Notes: generated from the letters alone by a model not told the origin. 64,000 bases of DNA from Salinimonas profundi (GCF_014750655.1 NZ_JABBXD010000004.1:186001-250000); one strand, 5' to 3'. Shown: positions 36,363-46,694, counted from the first letter of the stretch. Translations and numbers: made by a program.

Positions 36363-37199
36363 ATGAGTACCAGAACGTTGCGTATTACATTGCTCACATT
36401 GCTGCTGACATTATTTAGCGTAAACTCGGCCGCCAGTTTGCTGAGTGAGGCGCTGACCGCGCGATACAATGAGCAGGAGCGCATCAGTTTTCTGGCCGGT
36501 GATGAAGAGCATGTCGCTCTTAGCTTTCCGCCTACCATTACGTTAAAGCGCGGTGTTGCCATAGTGTTAGCCGAAGCGGGCTATCAGGGTCTGACGCTTC
36601 AATCAGGCAGTGCACTGGCTCAGCCCTTGCGCCGGTGGGGCTGGCACGTTGTAGTGGTTCCGGTGGTGCTGGAACCACAGACAGAATCAGCCGCCGAGCC
36701 TGCAGCATCTACGGCATACACTGATGATACCGGCCGCTGGCTACATGCAGATACTTTCCAGAGCAATCTGTCACTCATCACCTCAGGTATCTTTAATCAG
36801 TTTGCTGATGAGCCGGGCTACAAAATTGTTGTCAGTCAGGGGATGACGGCAGCACAGCTGTTAAACCTGAATGCACAGGAAAAAGTGTCCGCCCCGGATG
36901 CCATTGTTGTCATAGCGCCATTCTGGCCGGAAATGTCTCAAAACCAGCAAGTCGCCAACTGGATTGCCGATACCACCGTGCCGGTGCTGGACATCGCTGG
37001 CGGGCTGGCGAATCACTGGTCGGCGAAGACAATGTTACAGCGTAATAATCACGCTCAGGCTGGTTTGAAAATGCATTATCGACAACGTCAGTTATCAGAA
37101 TCAGCGGCCGGTACGTCAGGTATTCACGGCCATACCTCACCGTTTATCACCCGACTAAGTAAAGAAATTTACGGCTGGACACGTTATTTGGGCTGGTAA
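36363..37199 (+). CDS. DUF3530 family exported protein
   Basis: A 279-residue protein with a signal peptide ending near NSAAS and an alpha/beta-hydrolase-like domain. It resembles the DUF3530 family of gammaproteobacteria: QERISFLAGDEEHVAL, GVAIVLAEAG, LRRWGWHVVVVPV and a C-terminal SPFITRLSKEIYGW. The usual nucleophile motif appears modified, here VSQGMTAAQLL, so catalysis is uncertain. I chose ATG 36363 over TTG 36345. It appears to be monocistronic. Confidence 0.75.
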   Translation: MSTRTLRITLLTLLLTLFSVNSAASLLSEALTARYNEQERISFLAGDEEHVALSFPPTITLKRGVAIVLAEAGYQGLTLQSGSALAQPLRRWGWHVVVVPVVLEPQTESAAEPAASTAYTDDTGRWLHADTFQSNLSLITSGIFNQFADEPGYKIVVSQGMTAAQLLNLNAQEKVSAPDAIVVIAPFWPEMSQNQQVANWIADTTVPVLDIAGGLANHWSAKTMLQRNNHAQAGLKMHYRQRQLSESAAGTSGIHGHTSPFITRLSKEIYGWTRYLGW

Positions 37200-37325
37200 A
37201 CGGGACAGTTCGCGGAAAATCCTCTTCCATTTCAATGCCCTGTTTGTTCTACTTATCAGCAATGGTAAATAATGAAATTCGCACTATAATTGAAAAATTA
37301 TAACGATATTACCGGCAACGGTTCA

Positions 37326-37649
37326 GTGAAAGTTAATAACTTTATTAGCGAGAAGTCTCAGCAACTGTGCTATTACCTGCGCGGCTACTGGGGAAATCTC
37401 ATTGCCTATTCGGAACTGGAATTGTTCTTCTGGGATGTGCTGGAAGAATGGAGCCAGGTCGAGTATAGCCTTGAGCAACCCTATAGCAGTCAGGAGCGGG
37501 TATTCTGGCATCTGCTTCACCAGATTCATTACTGGGATGCTCAGAAAATCATGCTGGACGATGATCTTATCGCAGAGCTGCAGCGCTGTGCGTGTTTTCT
37601 TGAAGGGACAGGCCGTTGTCCTATAGACTGTGTGGGTATTCGCCCATAA
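37326..37649 (+). CDS. Conserved hypothetical protein (107 aa)
   Basis: I do not recognise this protein. From GTG 37326 it has 107 residues; a TTG at 37290 would add 12. It is acidic and aromatic-rich (YYLRGYWGNLIAYSELELFF, then WDVLEEW and ERVFWHLLHQIHYWD), helical and without a signal peptide. The C-terminal GRCPIDCVGIRP contains two closely spaced cysteines. It lies 93 bp before ampG, on the same strand. Confidence 0.6.
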   Translation: MKVNNFISEKSQQLCYYLRGYWGNLIAYSELELFFWDVLEEWSQVEYSLEQPYSSQERVFWHLLHQIHYWDAQKIMLDDDLIAELQRCACFLEGTGRCPIDCVGIRP

Positions 37650-37741
37650 ACTAAGGCGCGTGCTTCGCTGTCTGCCTCGCCACCTGCAAACATTCGCAGT
37701 CAGGCTGTAGATGTAATTCTGTCTCATAGCGTCAATCATTC

Positions 37742-39079
37742 ATGCCATTACCAGCTTTTATAAACGCGTACCGCGACAGGCGTCTGCTGAGTATTTTTTT
37801 ATTCGGTATTTCCAGCGGCTTCCCTTTTGTCATGATTGGTTCGGTCATGTCGGCCTGGCTGTCTGATGAAGGGCTCTCCCGCTCCAGTATTGGCCTGTTT
37901 GGCATCATCTTTAACGTCTACGCGTTCAACTTTTTGTGGTCCCCCCTGCTTGACCGTATCAAACCGCCTGCGCTGGGCCAGCGCCGGGGCTGGATCCTGG
38001 CGATGCAACTTGCCATCATTACCTGTTGCCTGGTGATGTCCAGACTGGATGTCGCCAGTGAGCTTTTCACCATGGCCCTGCTGGGGTTACTCATCGCGAT
38101 ATTCTCATCCACCCAGGATATTGCCATTGATGCATATCGCATCGACATTATCCAGGATGACGAAAAAGACAAGTTATCTGCCGGCTCTTCACTGGCCACG
38201 GCCGGCTGGTGGACAGGGTATGGCGGGCTGGGCGCGCTGCCATTTGTGATGGCTGATTTGCCGGGCTGGGACTGGTCTACTATCTATCTGGTTCTGGCCG
38301 CTATCATGGCTGTAATAAGCATTTTCACCTTACTGGCTAAAGAGCCTGATATCGACCGGGAGTTTATTGCCCGTCAGGCCTACAAACGGTATGAAGATGC
38401 CACCGGCGGGCAGCAGGGGCACAGTGCCATCTTTGCCTGGCTTGGTGTCACACTTATCGAGCCGTTTCGCGAGTTTTTCCAGCGCAGTGGTGTCAGGCTA
38501 GCCCTGTCCATTTTGCTGTTCATCTTTTTGTTTAAGTTGGGCGAGGCCTTTCTGGGACGAATGAGTATCGTCTTTTACAAAGAGGTCGGCTTTACCAATA
38601 CGGATATTGGTTATTACTCTAAGCTTCTTAACTGGTGGGTGACCATCGTGTTTTCCATCATCGGCGGCATGATGAATATACGTTATGGTATTTATCGCGG
38701 GCTGTTGATTGCCGGGATCGCGATGGCCAGCAGTAATCTGATGTTTGCCTGGATTGCTGAAGTCGGCCCCAATAAAACATTGTTTGCTGCTACCATTATC
38801 GTCGATGGTTTTACCTCAGCCTGGAGCACTGTGGCCATGGTGGCCTTTATCAGTCTGATGTGTAATCGCGCCTTCTCGGCATCGCAATATGCCCTGATGG
38901 CATCGCTTAGCGTTGCGGGTAAAAATACGCTGGCTGCCGGAAGCGGCTGGATTGTGGATACGATGAACGGGAACTGGAGCCTGTTTTTCATTTTAACCGC
39001 GCTCATGGTTATTCCCGGGTTACTGTTTCTGCGCAGCCTTAAGCACGATATTGCCCGGGCAGAAAAAGCCAGCGCCTGA
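37742..39079 (+). CDS. ampG: AmpG-like muropeptide permease (MFS)
   Basis: A 445-residue major-facilitator protein with about 12 to 14 membrane helices. The AmpG pattern includes LFGISSGFPFVMIGSVMSAWL, FNFLWSPLLDR, STQDIAIDAYRID and AGWWTGYG. AmpG imports GlcNAc-anhydroMurNAc peptides for cell-wall recycling. The length is less than E. coli AmpG (491), with a shorter C-terminus. It is convergent with the diguanylate cyclase gene, six bases apart. Confidence 0.88.
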   Translation: MPLPAFINAYRDRRLLSIFLFGISSGFPFVMIGSVMSAWLSDEGLSRSSIGLFGIIFNVYAFNFLWSPLLDRIKPPALGQRRGWILAMQLAIITCCLVMSRLDVASELFTMALLGLLIAIFSSTQDIAIDAYRIDIIQDDEKDKLSAGSSLATAGWWTGYGGLGALPFVMADLPGWDWSTIYLVLAAIMAVISIFTLLAKEPDIDREFIARQAYKRYEDATGGQQGHSAIFAWLGVTLIEPFREFFQRSGVRLALSILLFIFLFKLGEAFLGRMSIVFYKEVGFTNTDIGYYSKLLNWWVTIVFSIIGGMMNIRYGIYRGLLIAGIAMASSNLMFAWIAEVGPNKTLFAATIIVDGFTSAWSTVAMVAFISLMCNRAFSASQYALMASLSVAGKNTLAAGSGWIVDTMNGNWSLFFILTALMVIPGLLFLRSLKHDIARAEKASA

Positions 39080-39085
39080 TTATCA

Positions 39086-40060
39086 TCAGGTGCCGGTTTT
39101 CACCATTTCAGTTGTTTTCACGCAGGCACGGTTACGCCCCTGCGTTTTTGCGTCGTACAGTGCCATATCAGCCTGCTCCAGCCAGACCATCGCACTGCGA
39201 TAGGAGGCATCAAAGGGAGCCAGCCCCAGGCTCACAGTAAAGGTAATTTCGGTGTCTTCGTGACACACTTTGGTTTGCTGTGCACAGTCGCGAATACGTT
39301 CAGCCACCAGTGCGGCTTTTTCGCTATCTGCGTCGGTCAGAATAACGACAAACTCTTCGCCGCCATACCGCCCGGCTAAATCGGTTTCACGCACCGTGTC
39401 GCGGATGATTTCAGCCAGTGCCTGGATCACCTTATCGCCTGCCTGATGCCCATAGGTATCATTGACCTGCTTAAAATGATCGATATCCAGCATCATCGCC
39501 GTGACGGGCTTGTCGCGCCGACGCGCCAGTTTAAATGTATTATCGAATCGCTCCTGCCAGTAGCGCCGGTTATACAAACCCGTCAGGCCGTCAACGCGAC
39601 TCATGTATTTGAGCTCTTCGTTTAATCGTTCAACCCGCAGTTTACCTAAAGCCTGTGCAGTCACATCGTATACCATCATACACATACGTTCGACGCTGCC
39701 GTTGGTGGAGGTCAGCGGGAACATGGTGACATTCTGGAACATACTGGCTGAATCGGAGGTGATAGGACGATTGCTTCCGAAGCGAAACAAATAGGGGCGC
39801 TGTTCCCAGATAAGAAATACCGGGGTTTTTAAATTGAAAACCGGTTCAGCTTTGGCGCGAAGCCATGCTTCATCAATTTCTTTAAAGTGTGAAAACAGCG
39901 GCTTACCGCAAATCTGACTGGGCAGTATATCGGAGTGATTTTCCATAAACTGGTTCCAGACCTCAACATTGAAGTCTCTGTCCAGCACTACAATGCCCAC
40001 TTCCAGTGAGCTGAGCAATTCGTGCTGCCAGTGAAGCTGAGCGATTTCCCCCGGATTCAT
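39086..40060 (-). CDS. PAS-GGDEF diguanylate cyclase
   Basis: A 324-residue cytosolic protein. A PAS-like sensor domain occupies about 10-145, and a GGDEF domain about 150-320. The active-site motif is YGGEEF, and the inhibitory I-site RETD lies five residues before it, so the enzyme should be active and subject to product feedback. It makes cyclic di-GMP. The start overlaps the stop of the REC-CheC gene by four bases, so the two are probably one signalling unit in which the upstream protein receives or removes phosphate. Confidence 0.92.
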   Translation of the reverse strand: MNPGEIAQLHWQHELLSSLEVGIVVLDRDFNVEVWNQFMENHSDILPSQICGKPLFSHFKEIDEAWLRAKAEPVFNLKTPVFLIWEQRPYLFRFGSNRPITSDSASMFQNVTMFPLTSTNGSVERMCMMVYDVTAQALGKLRVERLNEELKYMSRVDGLTGLYNRRYWQERFDNTFKLARRRDKPVTAMMLDIDHFKQVNDTYGHQAGDKVIQALAEIIRDTVRETDLAGRYGGEEFVVILTDADSEKAALVAERIRDCAQQTKVCHEDTEITFTVSLGLAPFDASYRSAMVWLEQADMALYDAKTQGRNRACVKTTEMVKTGT

Positions 40061-41091
40061 ATCGCCTCCTCTTCTAAATCCACCAGACGCGTATAAATTT
40101 TTTCCATCGCATCATCGGGGAACAATAACAGCAAGTCAAAACTGATATCGTGACGCTTGATAGCGTAGGCTATTTCCACCGCCATGACTTTACTCCAGCG
40201 CGAAATATTATCACTGAGTAAAACTTCCAGTCCTCTGTCGCGCCCCAACAAAATGGGCTGGGTGTGGCTGAAATTTACATTAAGCTGGTCAGACAATGCA
40301 TTGAGGCAGGCACCAATAAGAATATTAGAGACATCCATCAGCGCTTCTAATGACAACTGATTAGTGTGCTCACTGCCCTCGCCTTTAAACGAATAGCCTA
40401 GCATCTCTGCCATACTGCGCGTATTTGTATCGTTAAAGATAACCAGCGCTTCGCCCTTAATACCAGCGCTGACAAAGCCTTTTGATACTGCAGAAACCCG
40501 CTCATTGCGATTGATCTCGGCAATGGCCATATGCAGCTCGTTACTTTCAATCAGATTAACATTAGGGATGGGCAAATCCACAAATTCACCCAACAGTCGC
40601 GCCAGGCTTTCTCCGGCTCTGCCCATCGCCACATTTACCAGTTCGCGATAGATATCGAGCTTATCTGATGACTGCCCCTGTCTGGCGCTCACTGACTGTT
40701 TGCGCCCTGACGCATCGGCATCACCATTGTAAATACCGTACTGGCTAAGCAGCGACATCAGTTTTGAATTATCGATGGGCTTGCGAATAAATTCCAGTGC
40801 ACCCAGGCCAAGCATACGTTCTCTGGCTTCAGGCTGAACATCGCCGGATACCACGATAACCAGACACGGCAAATCATCCTGACGGATGGCTTTCATGGTC
40901 TGATAGCCATCCATGACCGGCATGTTCAGATCCAAAAACATGACATCGCCTTTTCCCTGACGAATAAGCGATAACGCTTCTTCTCCGTTACCGGCAAAGG
41001 TTATATCAACATCCCATCCATCCGGAATTGATCGGGCTAGCTGCCTGCGGGCGAAGCCAGAATCATCACAAATCAGAACAGGTGTTGTCAT
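40057..41091 (-). CDS. Response regulator with CheC-like phosphatase domain
   Basis: A 344-residue protein. The N-terminal REC domain (1-120) has acidic residues in ICDDSG, the phosphoacceptor D in MFLDLNMP, and the K in RKPID. A C-terminal CheC/CheX-like domain (about 145-335) follows, with two helices of the phosphatase type: ELVNVAMGRAG (E-x2-N) and LMDVSNILIG (D-x2-N, variant). CheC proteins dephosphorylate CheY-like partners. The fused REC may control that activity or be its substrate. It is co-transcribed with the diguanylate cyclase and lies nine bases downstream of thyA on the same strand. Confidence 0.85.
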   Translation of the reverse strand: MTTPVLICDDSGFARRQLARSIPDGWDVDITFAGNGEEALSLIRQGKGDVMFLDLNMPVMDGYQTMKAIRQDDLPCLVIVVSGDVQPEARERMLGLGALEFIRKPIDNSKLMSLLSQYGIYNGDADASGRKQSVSARQGQSSDKLDIYRELVNVAMGRAGESLARLLGEFVDLPIPNVNLIESNELHMAIAEINRNERVSAVSKGFVSAGIKGEALVIFNDTNTRSMAEMLGYSFKGEGSEHTNQLSLEALMDVSNILIGACLNALSDQLNVNFSHTQPILLGRDRGLEVLLSDNISRWSKVMAVEIAYAIKRHDISFDLLLLFPDDAMEKIYTRLVDLEEEAI

Positions 41092-41099
41092 GCTGATCC

Positions 41100-41933
41100 T
41101 TATATGGCCACCGGCGCTTTAATGTGAGGATGCGCCTGATAATTTTCTAACGTGAAGTCATCGAAACTAAACCCGAAGATGTCTTTGACCTCAGGGTTTA
41201 TTCGCATTGTGGGACGGGGGTATGGTGTTCTGGCCAGTTGCGTGTCTGCCTGCTCCAAATGATTAACATACAAATGCGCATCACCCAGGGTATGAATAAA
41301 ATCGCCCGGCTCCAGGTCGCACACCTGCGCCACCATCATGGTCAACAATGCGTAACTGGCGATGTTAAAGGGCACGCCTAAAAAGATATCACCGCTGCGC
41401 TGATAGAGCTGGCAAGACAGCCGCCCTTTCAGCACATAAAACTGAAAAAGGGTATGGCAGGGTGGTAATGCCTGACGCTGCTGCGCAGCGTTTTCTTTTG
41501 GACTGATTGACGTGTCAGGCAAAACAGCCGGATTCCAGGCACTGACAATTAAACGACGAGAATCAGGGTTCGTTTTGATTTGCTCAATAACCTGCGCAAT
41601 CTGATCAATGGTGCCGCCATCAGGCGTTGGCCAGCTGCGCCACTGCGCCCCATAAACCGGACCTAACTCACCCTCATCGGTGGCCCACTCATCCCAGATT
41701 GAAACGCCATTTTCTTTAAGGTAGCGAATGTTCGTTTCGCCTTTCAAAAACCATAACAGTTCATGAATAATCGAGCGAAGATGGCACTTCTTTGTTGTGA
41801 CCAGCGGAAAGCCTTCACGCAAATCAAAACGCATCTGATGGCCAAATACACTTAGCGTGCCCGTGCCGGTGCGGTCTTCTTTTTTCACGCCGTTGTCACG
41901 AACGTGCTGCATTAACGACAGATACTCTTTCAT
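41100..41933 (-). CDS. thyA: Thymidylate synthase
   Basis: A 277-residue ThyA that methylates dUMP using methylene-tetrahydrofolate. The active-site cysteine lies in ALPPCH; the phosphate-binding region [18 protein letters not shown] and the C-terminal IKAPVAI are present. It is 13 residues longer than E. coli ThyA because of an insert (about 150-165, [11 protein letters not shown]) just before the catalytic loop. The start lies one base after the lgt stop, as in the common lgt-thyA operon. The folA product at 62.1 kb recycles its folate product. Confidence 0.95.
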   Translation of the reverse strand: MKEYLSLMQHVRDNGVKKEDRTGTGTLSVFGHQMRFDLREGFPLVTTKKCHLRSIIHELLWFLKGETNIRYLKENGVSIWDEWATDEGELGPVYGAQWRSWPTPDGGTIDQIAQVIEQIKTNPDSRRLIVSAWNPAVLPDTSISPKENAAQQRQALPPCHTLFQFYVLKGRLSCQLYQRSGDIFLGVPFNIASYALLTMMVAQVCDLEPGDFIHTLGDAHLYVNHLEQADTQLARTPYPRPTMRINPEVKDIFGFSFDDFTLENYQAHPHIKAPVAI

Positions 41934-41934
41934 C

Positions 41935-42753
41935 TTATTTTTGCTTCTGCTTAGTCGTTGAAACGCCAGGGGCCTTTCGGTAAGCCCCTACCATCAGCCA
42001 GATTCCCAGTGCAATCATCGGAATACACAGCAACTGCCCCTGACTCAAACCGACATCATACAAGCCCAGATGCGCGTCGGGCTGACGGAAATACTCGACA
42101 AAGAAACGAAACGCGCCATACCCCAGCAGGAACAATCCACTGACGGCGCCAGTCGGTCTGGGCTTTGCAGAGTACAACCAGAGTATGATAAACAGCACAA
42201 CGCCTTCAAGCGCGAATTCATACAATTGCGATGGATGACGGGGAACATTGCCGGCATTGGGAAAAATAATCGCCCAGGGCACATCGGTGGTTCGCCCCCA
42301 CAGTTCTGCATTAAGAAAGTTGCCTATCCGACCTGCCCCTAGTCCGATGGGAACCAATGGCGCGATAAAATCGCCCACCTCGAGAAATTTTGCATTCATT
42401 CGCCTGGCCTGCCATGCCAGTGCCGCCAGCACACCAAGCAGTCCGCCATGGAATGACATTCCCCCGGCCCAAATTTTAAACAGGTAGAGCGGGTTCGCCA
42501 GAAACATGTCGAACTGATAAAACAAGACATAACCAATTCGCCCACCCAGAATCACGCCAACAAATCCCCAAAACAGCAGATCTGCCAGTTGCTCTTTACT
42601 CCAGCTGGTTTGCTCAAGACGTTTGTGCGCCAGTAAATAAGCGGCGACAAACCCCACCAGATACATCAGCCCATACCAACGAACATGTAGTGGTCCCAAA
42701 CTAAAAATAATGGGATCGATGTTCGGGAAAACCAGATAACTGCTTTCTGCCAT
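41935..42753 (-). CDS. lgt: Prolipoprotein diacylglyceryl transferase
   Basis: The 272-residue inner-membrane enzyme that adds diacylglycerol to the lipobox cysteine, the first step of lipoprotein maturation. It has about seven membrane helices, the signature [14 protein letters not shown], and HPSQLYE in the periplasmic region. PrsT and NlpD in this window are substrates by prediction. It lies between a TauE/SafE-type gene (three bases) and thyA (one base) on the same strand. Confidence 0.95.
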   Translation of the reverse strand: MAESSYLVFPNIDPIIFSLGPLHVRWYGLMYLVGFVAAYLLAHKRLEQTSWSKEQLADLLFWGFVGVILGGRIGYVLFYQFDMFLANPLYLFKIWAGGMSFHGGLLGVLAALAWQARRMNAKFLEVGDFIAPLVPIGLGAGRIGNFLNAELWGRTTDVPWAIIFPNAGNVPRHPSQLYEFALEGVVLFIILWLYSAKPRPTGAVSGLFLLGYGAFRFFVEYFRQPDAHLGLYDVGLSQGQLLCIPMIALGIWLMVGAYRKAPGVSTTKQKQK

Positions 42754-42756
42754 GAT

Positions 42757-43563
42757 TTACTCTATTCCTACGATCATGCGAATACTGACCAGCACCAATA
42801 AGCCAGCCAATATCTTCTTCAAAACTTTTGTGTCCATTCTCTGCCCGAGCCGTGCACCAATGCCCGCGGTAAAAATGGAGGTGGTCACAATACCGAAAGT
42901 TGCGGGTAAATACACGTACCCTATCGCACCGGATGGCAGTGTCAGCTCCTTCATGCCGGCAATAATAAAACTGGCACTACCGAATATGGCAATAATGAGC
43001 CCGCTGACAGCAGCACAGCCGATGGCCTGACGAATATTAACCTGAAACCAGACCAGTGCCGGCACCAGTAACGCACCGCCACCAATGCCCATCAGGGCAC
43101 TGATAAAACCGGTTACACCACCCACCATGCCCAGCATTTTATTTGTTGCCGTATGCTTAGAGGCTTCGCGTTTTCCAAATACCATTTGCAGCGCAATCAG
43201 CATAACCAGTACGGCAAAAATGTTTTTCAGCAGATGCCCGGATATGTGACTGGCAAACTGCGCGCCCAGTGTGGCACCAATGGCAATCCCGATGCCCGCA
43301 TAAAATACAAGTTTCTTATCGATATTTCCTAACCGGTAGTGGGCGGCTGCCGATGACATACCGGTGAAAATGATGGTGGATAAGGACGTGGCAATGGCCA
43401 TTGGCATGACCAGATCGGTATCAAGGTGTAAAAAATGGACCAGCAAATAAGACAGGGCGGGCACGATAATCACACCACCGCCTATCCCCAGCATACCTGC
43501 CAGCAGACCGACCACCAGGCCAATGCCCAGACAAAAACTAAAGATGATATAGACAGGTTCCAT
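42757..43563 (-). CDS. TauE/SafE family membrane permease
   Basis: A 268-residue inner-membrane protein with eight hydrophobic helices and the two glycine-rich repeats of the TauE/SafE family (GMLGIGGGVIIVPALSYLL and ALMGIGGGALLVPAL). Members export sulfite, sulfoacetate or other organic anions. I chose ATG 43563; a GTG four codons earlier is possible. It is the first gene of the tauE/safE-like-lgt-thyA group. Confidence 0.85.
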   Translation of the reverse strand: MEPVYIIFSFCLGIGLVVGLLAGMLGIGGGVIIVPALSYLLVHFLHLDTDLVMPMAIATSLSTIIFTGMSSAAAHYRLGNIDKKLVFYAGIGIAIGATLGAQFASHISGHLLKNIFAVLVMLIALQMVFGKREASKHTATNKMLGMVGGVTGFISALMGIGGGALLVPALVWFQVNIRQAIGCAAVSGLIIAIFGSASFIIAGMKELTLPSGAIGYVYLPATFGIVTTSIFTAGIGARLGQRMDTKVLKKILAGLLVLVSIRMIVGIE

Positions 43564-43667
43564 GCCTTGTTCCACGCAAGCGCAATCACAAACTGTGATA
43601 ACGGGAAAGAAAAATTCGCGGCTAGCCTACCATAAAAATCCGGGGGTTTCGTGTACTGCGTAAAAGG

Positions 43668-45959
43668 TCACGAGCCGGCGCGGATGAGGCCACCCAGGCC
43701 TTTTTGCTCAAGATAGTCGTTGATGTGGGAATATACGTCCTGATGCGTATGCGCCGTAAGGGCACAGGACAGGAGGTTTTTGCTCTCCTGCAAGTTCACA
43801 TTTCTGACCACCCAGTTAATTTTGCGTAGGTTGTGTGCATTCATGCTCAGCCGGCGATACCCCATCCCCATCAACAAAATAGCGCCGCCAGGTTCGCCAG
43901 CAATCTCACCACACACAGTAACCGGAATCTGATTAGCGTCGGCCTGGCGAACAATGTCATACAGCGCGCTTAGCACAGCCGGATGATAGCTGTTGTAAAG
44001 CCCGGCTACGCGCGTATTGTTTCTGTCCACAGCCAACAAGTATTGGGTTAAATCATTACTGCCTACAGAAAAGAAATCGACATGCTTTGCCAGTTGCGGC
44101 AGCTGATAAAGCACCGAGGGCACTTCCAGCATAACGCCAATCTTTGGCTTAACCAGCAATTGTCCGGTTTCAATGGCTTCTTCGCGCACCTCAAAAAAAG
44201 CCTGTTCTATCAGTCGTGTTGCTTCCTGAACCTCATTGACTGAAGAAATCATTGGCAGCATGATTTGCAGATTCTTCAGACCGAGACTGGCTTTTAGCAT
44301 CGCCCGGATTTGTACCAAAAAGATTTCAGGGTGATCCAGCGTCAACCGCACGCCACGCCAGCCCAGAAATGGGTTTTCCTCATTAATTGGAAAATAGGGC
44401 AACGGTTTATCACCGCCGACATCCAGTGTTCGCATGGTAACCTGCTGTTCGGGTACGCAGTGCAGCACTTCACTGTAAAGCTTGATTTGTTCTTTTTCTG
44501 ACGGAAAGCTTTCGCGCAGCATGAAGGGAATTTCAGTGCGATAAAGCCCGATGCCATTACCGCGGCTGCGTGCCACCGTTTCTATCTCAACCGACAATCC
44601 CGCATTGATAAGCAGAGACATCCGGCACCCGTCCTGTGTTTCACACGCCTTGTCAGCTTCAGCATCAATGCGTTCTGATAACAGATTTTCTTCTTCGATC
44701 AGTTGTGCAAAGCTTTGCCGAATCGGCTTGTCAGGGGAGATTAAGACTTCTCCAGAATAGCCATCCAACAGTATTTCTTTGTTTTCCAGCAAACTCGGAG
44801 AGACATTCTGACAGCCCATGACTGCCGGCACGCCCATGGCTCTGGCCAGAATTGCGGCGTGAGAGTTGTTCGACCCGCGGATTGAAATAATGCCCTTGAG
44901 GTATTCACGCGGAAATTCTGCCAGCATGGTGGCCGATACTTCCTCAGCGACCAAAATACTGTCTCGGGTTGCATTCGGCAATGCGTGGTCTTCACCCCGG
45001 GTCAGCTTGAGAATATTAACCAGAATGCGGTTAGACAGGTCGATGATATCAATGGCCCGCTCCTGCATATACGGGTCATCCATATTAGCAAAGCGCGCGG
45101 CATAATCTTCTACCACCATTTTAAGTGAAGAGCCGGCACACCACTTTTCCTGAATTTTTGCCTCAACTTCACGACCCAGACTATTGGCGTCCAGCAAGTG
45201 ATGGTAAAGCTGAAAAATCGCTTTAACATCCTCAGGGATACTGTCTTCCAGGCTACCGGAAAGATCATCGACCTGTTCGCGGGTGATCTCTACGGCTTTG
45301 CGATAAATTTGCACCTCACGCTGCAAATCTTCGGCCCGCTTCACCACCAAACGTCGCAGATCCACTGTAGAATCGGTGGAAAAACCATGCCCGATTGCCA
45401 GTCCGGGGGAGCCTGCAATGCCCATCACTTTTTTCTGGCGGATACCAGAGGGAACGATGTCATTGTTACTCAGTGCGCCCCGGATCTCTGCGTTGGTAAT
45501 TTCCAGCGCTAACTGAGCGGCCAGTGTAACCAGAAAGGCTTCTTCATCTTCACTGAAAAAGCGCATTTTAGCCTGCTGCATGGTAATAACACCCAGCACA
45601 TTACGCTGGTGAATAATGGGCGTTCCCAGAAAGGCTTTATAGTTTTCTTCGTGAACTTCAGGATAGTGTTTGAAACGCGGGTGCTCGTGGGCATTTTGGA
45701 TATTCAGCGGTTCTTCCCGCTGCCCCACCAGGCCAATCAGACCTTCAGAAAAGCCAATGCGAACCTGATCAACCGCATCAGGATGCAAGCCGTCAGTTGC
45801 TTTGAGAATAAATACCTGATTTTCATAATCGGCCAGATAAATCGAGCAGGAATCTACCTGCATGACCTGTTTGACGCGGCTAGCCACCCGAAACAACGCC
45901 TGATCAAGCGCAGGAATCTGACTCATTTCCTGAACAATGCGTTTGAGTGTGGTGAGCAT
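43668..45959 (-). CDS. ptsP: Phosphoenolpyruvate-protein phosphotransferase PtsP (EI-Ntr)
   Basis: A 763-residue EI-Ntr that starts the nitrogen phosphotransfer chain to NPr and EIIA-Ntr. The N-terminal GAF domain (about 15-160) senses nitrogen status in homologues. A PEP-utilising domain carries the phospho-histidine in GSNNSHAAILARAMG, and a C-terminal TIM barrel has RTEIPFM, SVGSNDLTQY and VCGEIAG. I chose ATG 45959, preceded by AGGG, over the GTG at 45977 because it aligns with E. coli PtsP. It follows rppH, as in E. coli. Confidence 0.94.
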   Translation of the reverse strand: MLTTLKRIVQEMSQIPALDQALFRVASRVKQVMQVDSCSIYLADYENQVFILKATDGLHPDAVDQVRIGFSEGLIGLVGQREEPLNIQNAHEHPRFKHYPEVHEENYKAFLGTPIIHQRNVLGVITMQQAKMRFFSEDEEAFLVTLAAQLALEITNAEIRGALSNNDIVPSGIRQKKVMGIAGSPGLAIGHGFSTDSTVDLRRLVVKRAEDLQREVQIYRKAVEITREQVDDLSGSLEDSIPEDVKAIFQLYHHLLDANSLGREVEAKIQEKWCAGSSLKMVVEDYAARFANMDDPYMQERAIDIIDLSNRILVNILKLTRGEDHALPNATRDSILVAEEVSATMLAEFPREYLKGIISIRGSNNSHAAILARAMGVPAVMGCQNVSPSLLENKEILLDGYSGEVLISPDKPIRQSFAQLIEEENLLSERIDAEADKACETQDGCRMSLLINAGLSVEIETVARSRGNGIGLYRTEIPFMLRESFPSEKEQIKLYSEVLHCVPEQQVTMRTLDVGGDKPLPYFPINEENPFLGWRGVRLTLDHPEIFLVQIRAMLKASLGLKNLQIMLPMISSVNEVQEATRLIEQAFFEVREEAIETGQLLVKPKIGVMLEVPSVLYQLPQLAKHVDFFSVGSNDLTQYLLAVDRNNTRVAGLYNSYHPAVLSALYDIVRQADANQIPVTVCGEIAGEPGGAILLMGMGYRRLSMNAHNLRKINWVVRNVNLQESKNLLSCALTAHTHQDVYSHINDYLEQKGLGGLIRAGS

Positions 45960-45994
45960 ACTGCCCTGGCTAGCCACTGTATCGGTCTCCTGTC

Positions 45995-46528
45995 TTACCC
46001 TCGTCGCCGTTTTCTATGGCGTTTACCATGACCTGGCTGCCCGGGCTTCCCCAACGGCGGCATTGCCACAGTGACAAATTCTTTCATAACCTTGCGATAA
46101 ACATCGCGCTTGAATGACACCACATTTCTGACCGGGTACCAATAGCTAACCCAGCGCCAGTCATCAAATTCCGGATGACCGGATTTAAGCACATCGACAT
46201 CGGCGTCAGCACAGGTTAATTGTAGCAAAAACCACTTTTGCTTCTGACCGATACACACGGGATTACTCCCCTGTCTTATCAGCCGTTTTGGCAGTTTATA
46301 GCGCAGCCAGTTTCGTGTTACTCCCAAGATAGTGACGTCTTTAGGCCGCAGCCCTACCTCTTCATGTAACTCCCTGTACATCGCTTGCTCTGCAGTTTCC
46401 CCTTCATCAATTCCGCCTTGTGGAAACTGCCATGAATGTTGACCATAACGTCTTGCCCAAAATACTTGTCCCATTTTGTTGCAAATCACTATGCCCACAT
46501 TCGCACGGAATCCGTCGGCATCTATCAC
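45995..46528 (-). CDS. rppH: RNA pyrophosphohydrolase
   Basis: A 177-residue Nudix enzyme that removes pyrophosphate from mRNA 5' ends and starts RNase E decay. The start [13 protein letters not shown] is almost invariant in the family. The Nudix box [20 protein letters not shown] is complete. The C-terminal tail is basic ([12 protein letters not shown]). It is followed by ptsP and is divergent from mutH. Confidence 0.96.
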   Translation of the reverse strand: MIDADGFRANVGIVICNKMGQVFWARRYGQHSWQFPQGGIDEGETAEQAMYRELHEEVGLRPKDVTILGVTRNWLRYKLPKRLIRQGSNPVCIGQKQKWFLLQLTCADADVDVLKSGHPEFDDWRWVSYWYPVRNVVSFKRDVYRKVMKEFVTVAMPPLGKPGQPGHGKRHRKRRRG

Positions 46529-46694
46529 TTAGACTCCCGGGCACCTTAAATTTTTCTCTTAACTGCATTTGACCATAATATGCTGCCCATTCAAAGCATT
46601 AATCCTGCAAGGGTTTTTTGCCGCTCTGTGACGACCTTTTCTTTCGCAGTGCAGCATCGTACACTGCCCCTGATTAATAACAGAAAGGCAGACA

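Noticed and set aside
39074..39092. Short hairpin CCTGAT/ATCAGG between ampG and the diguanylate cyclase gene
   Set aside because: The stem is only six bases and without a T tract, too weak to call a terminator.
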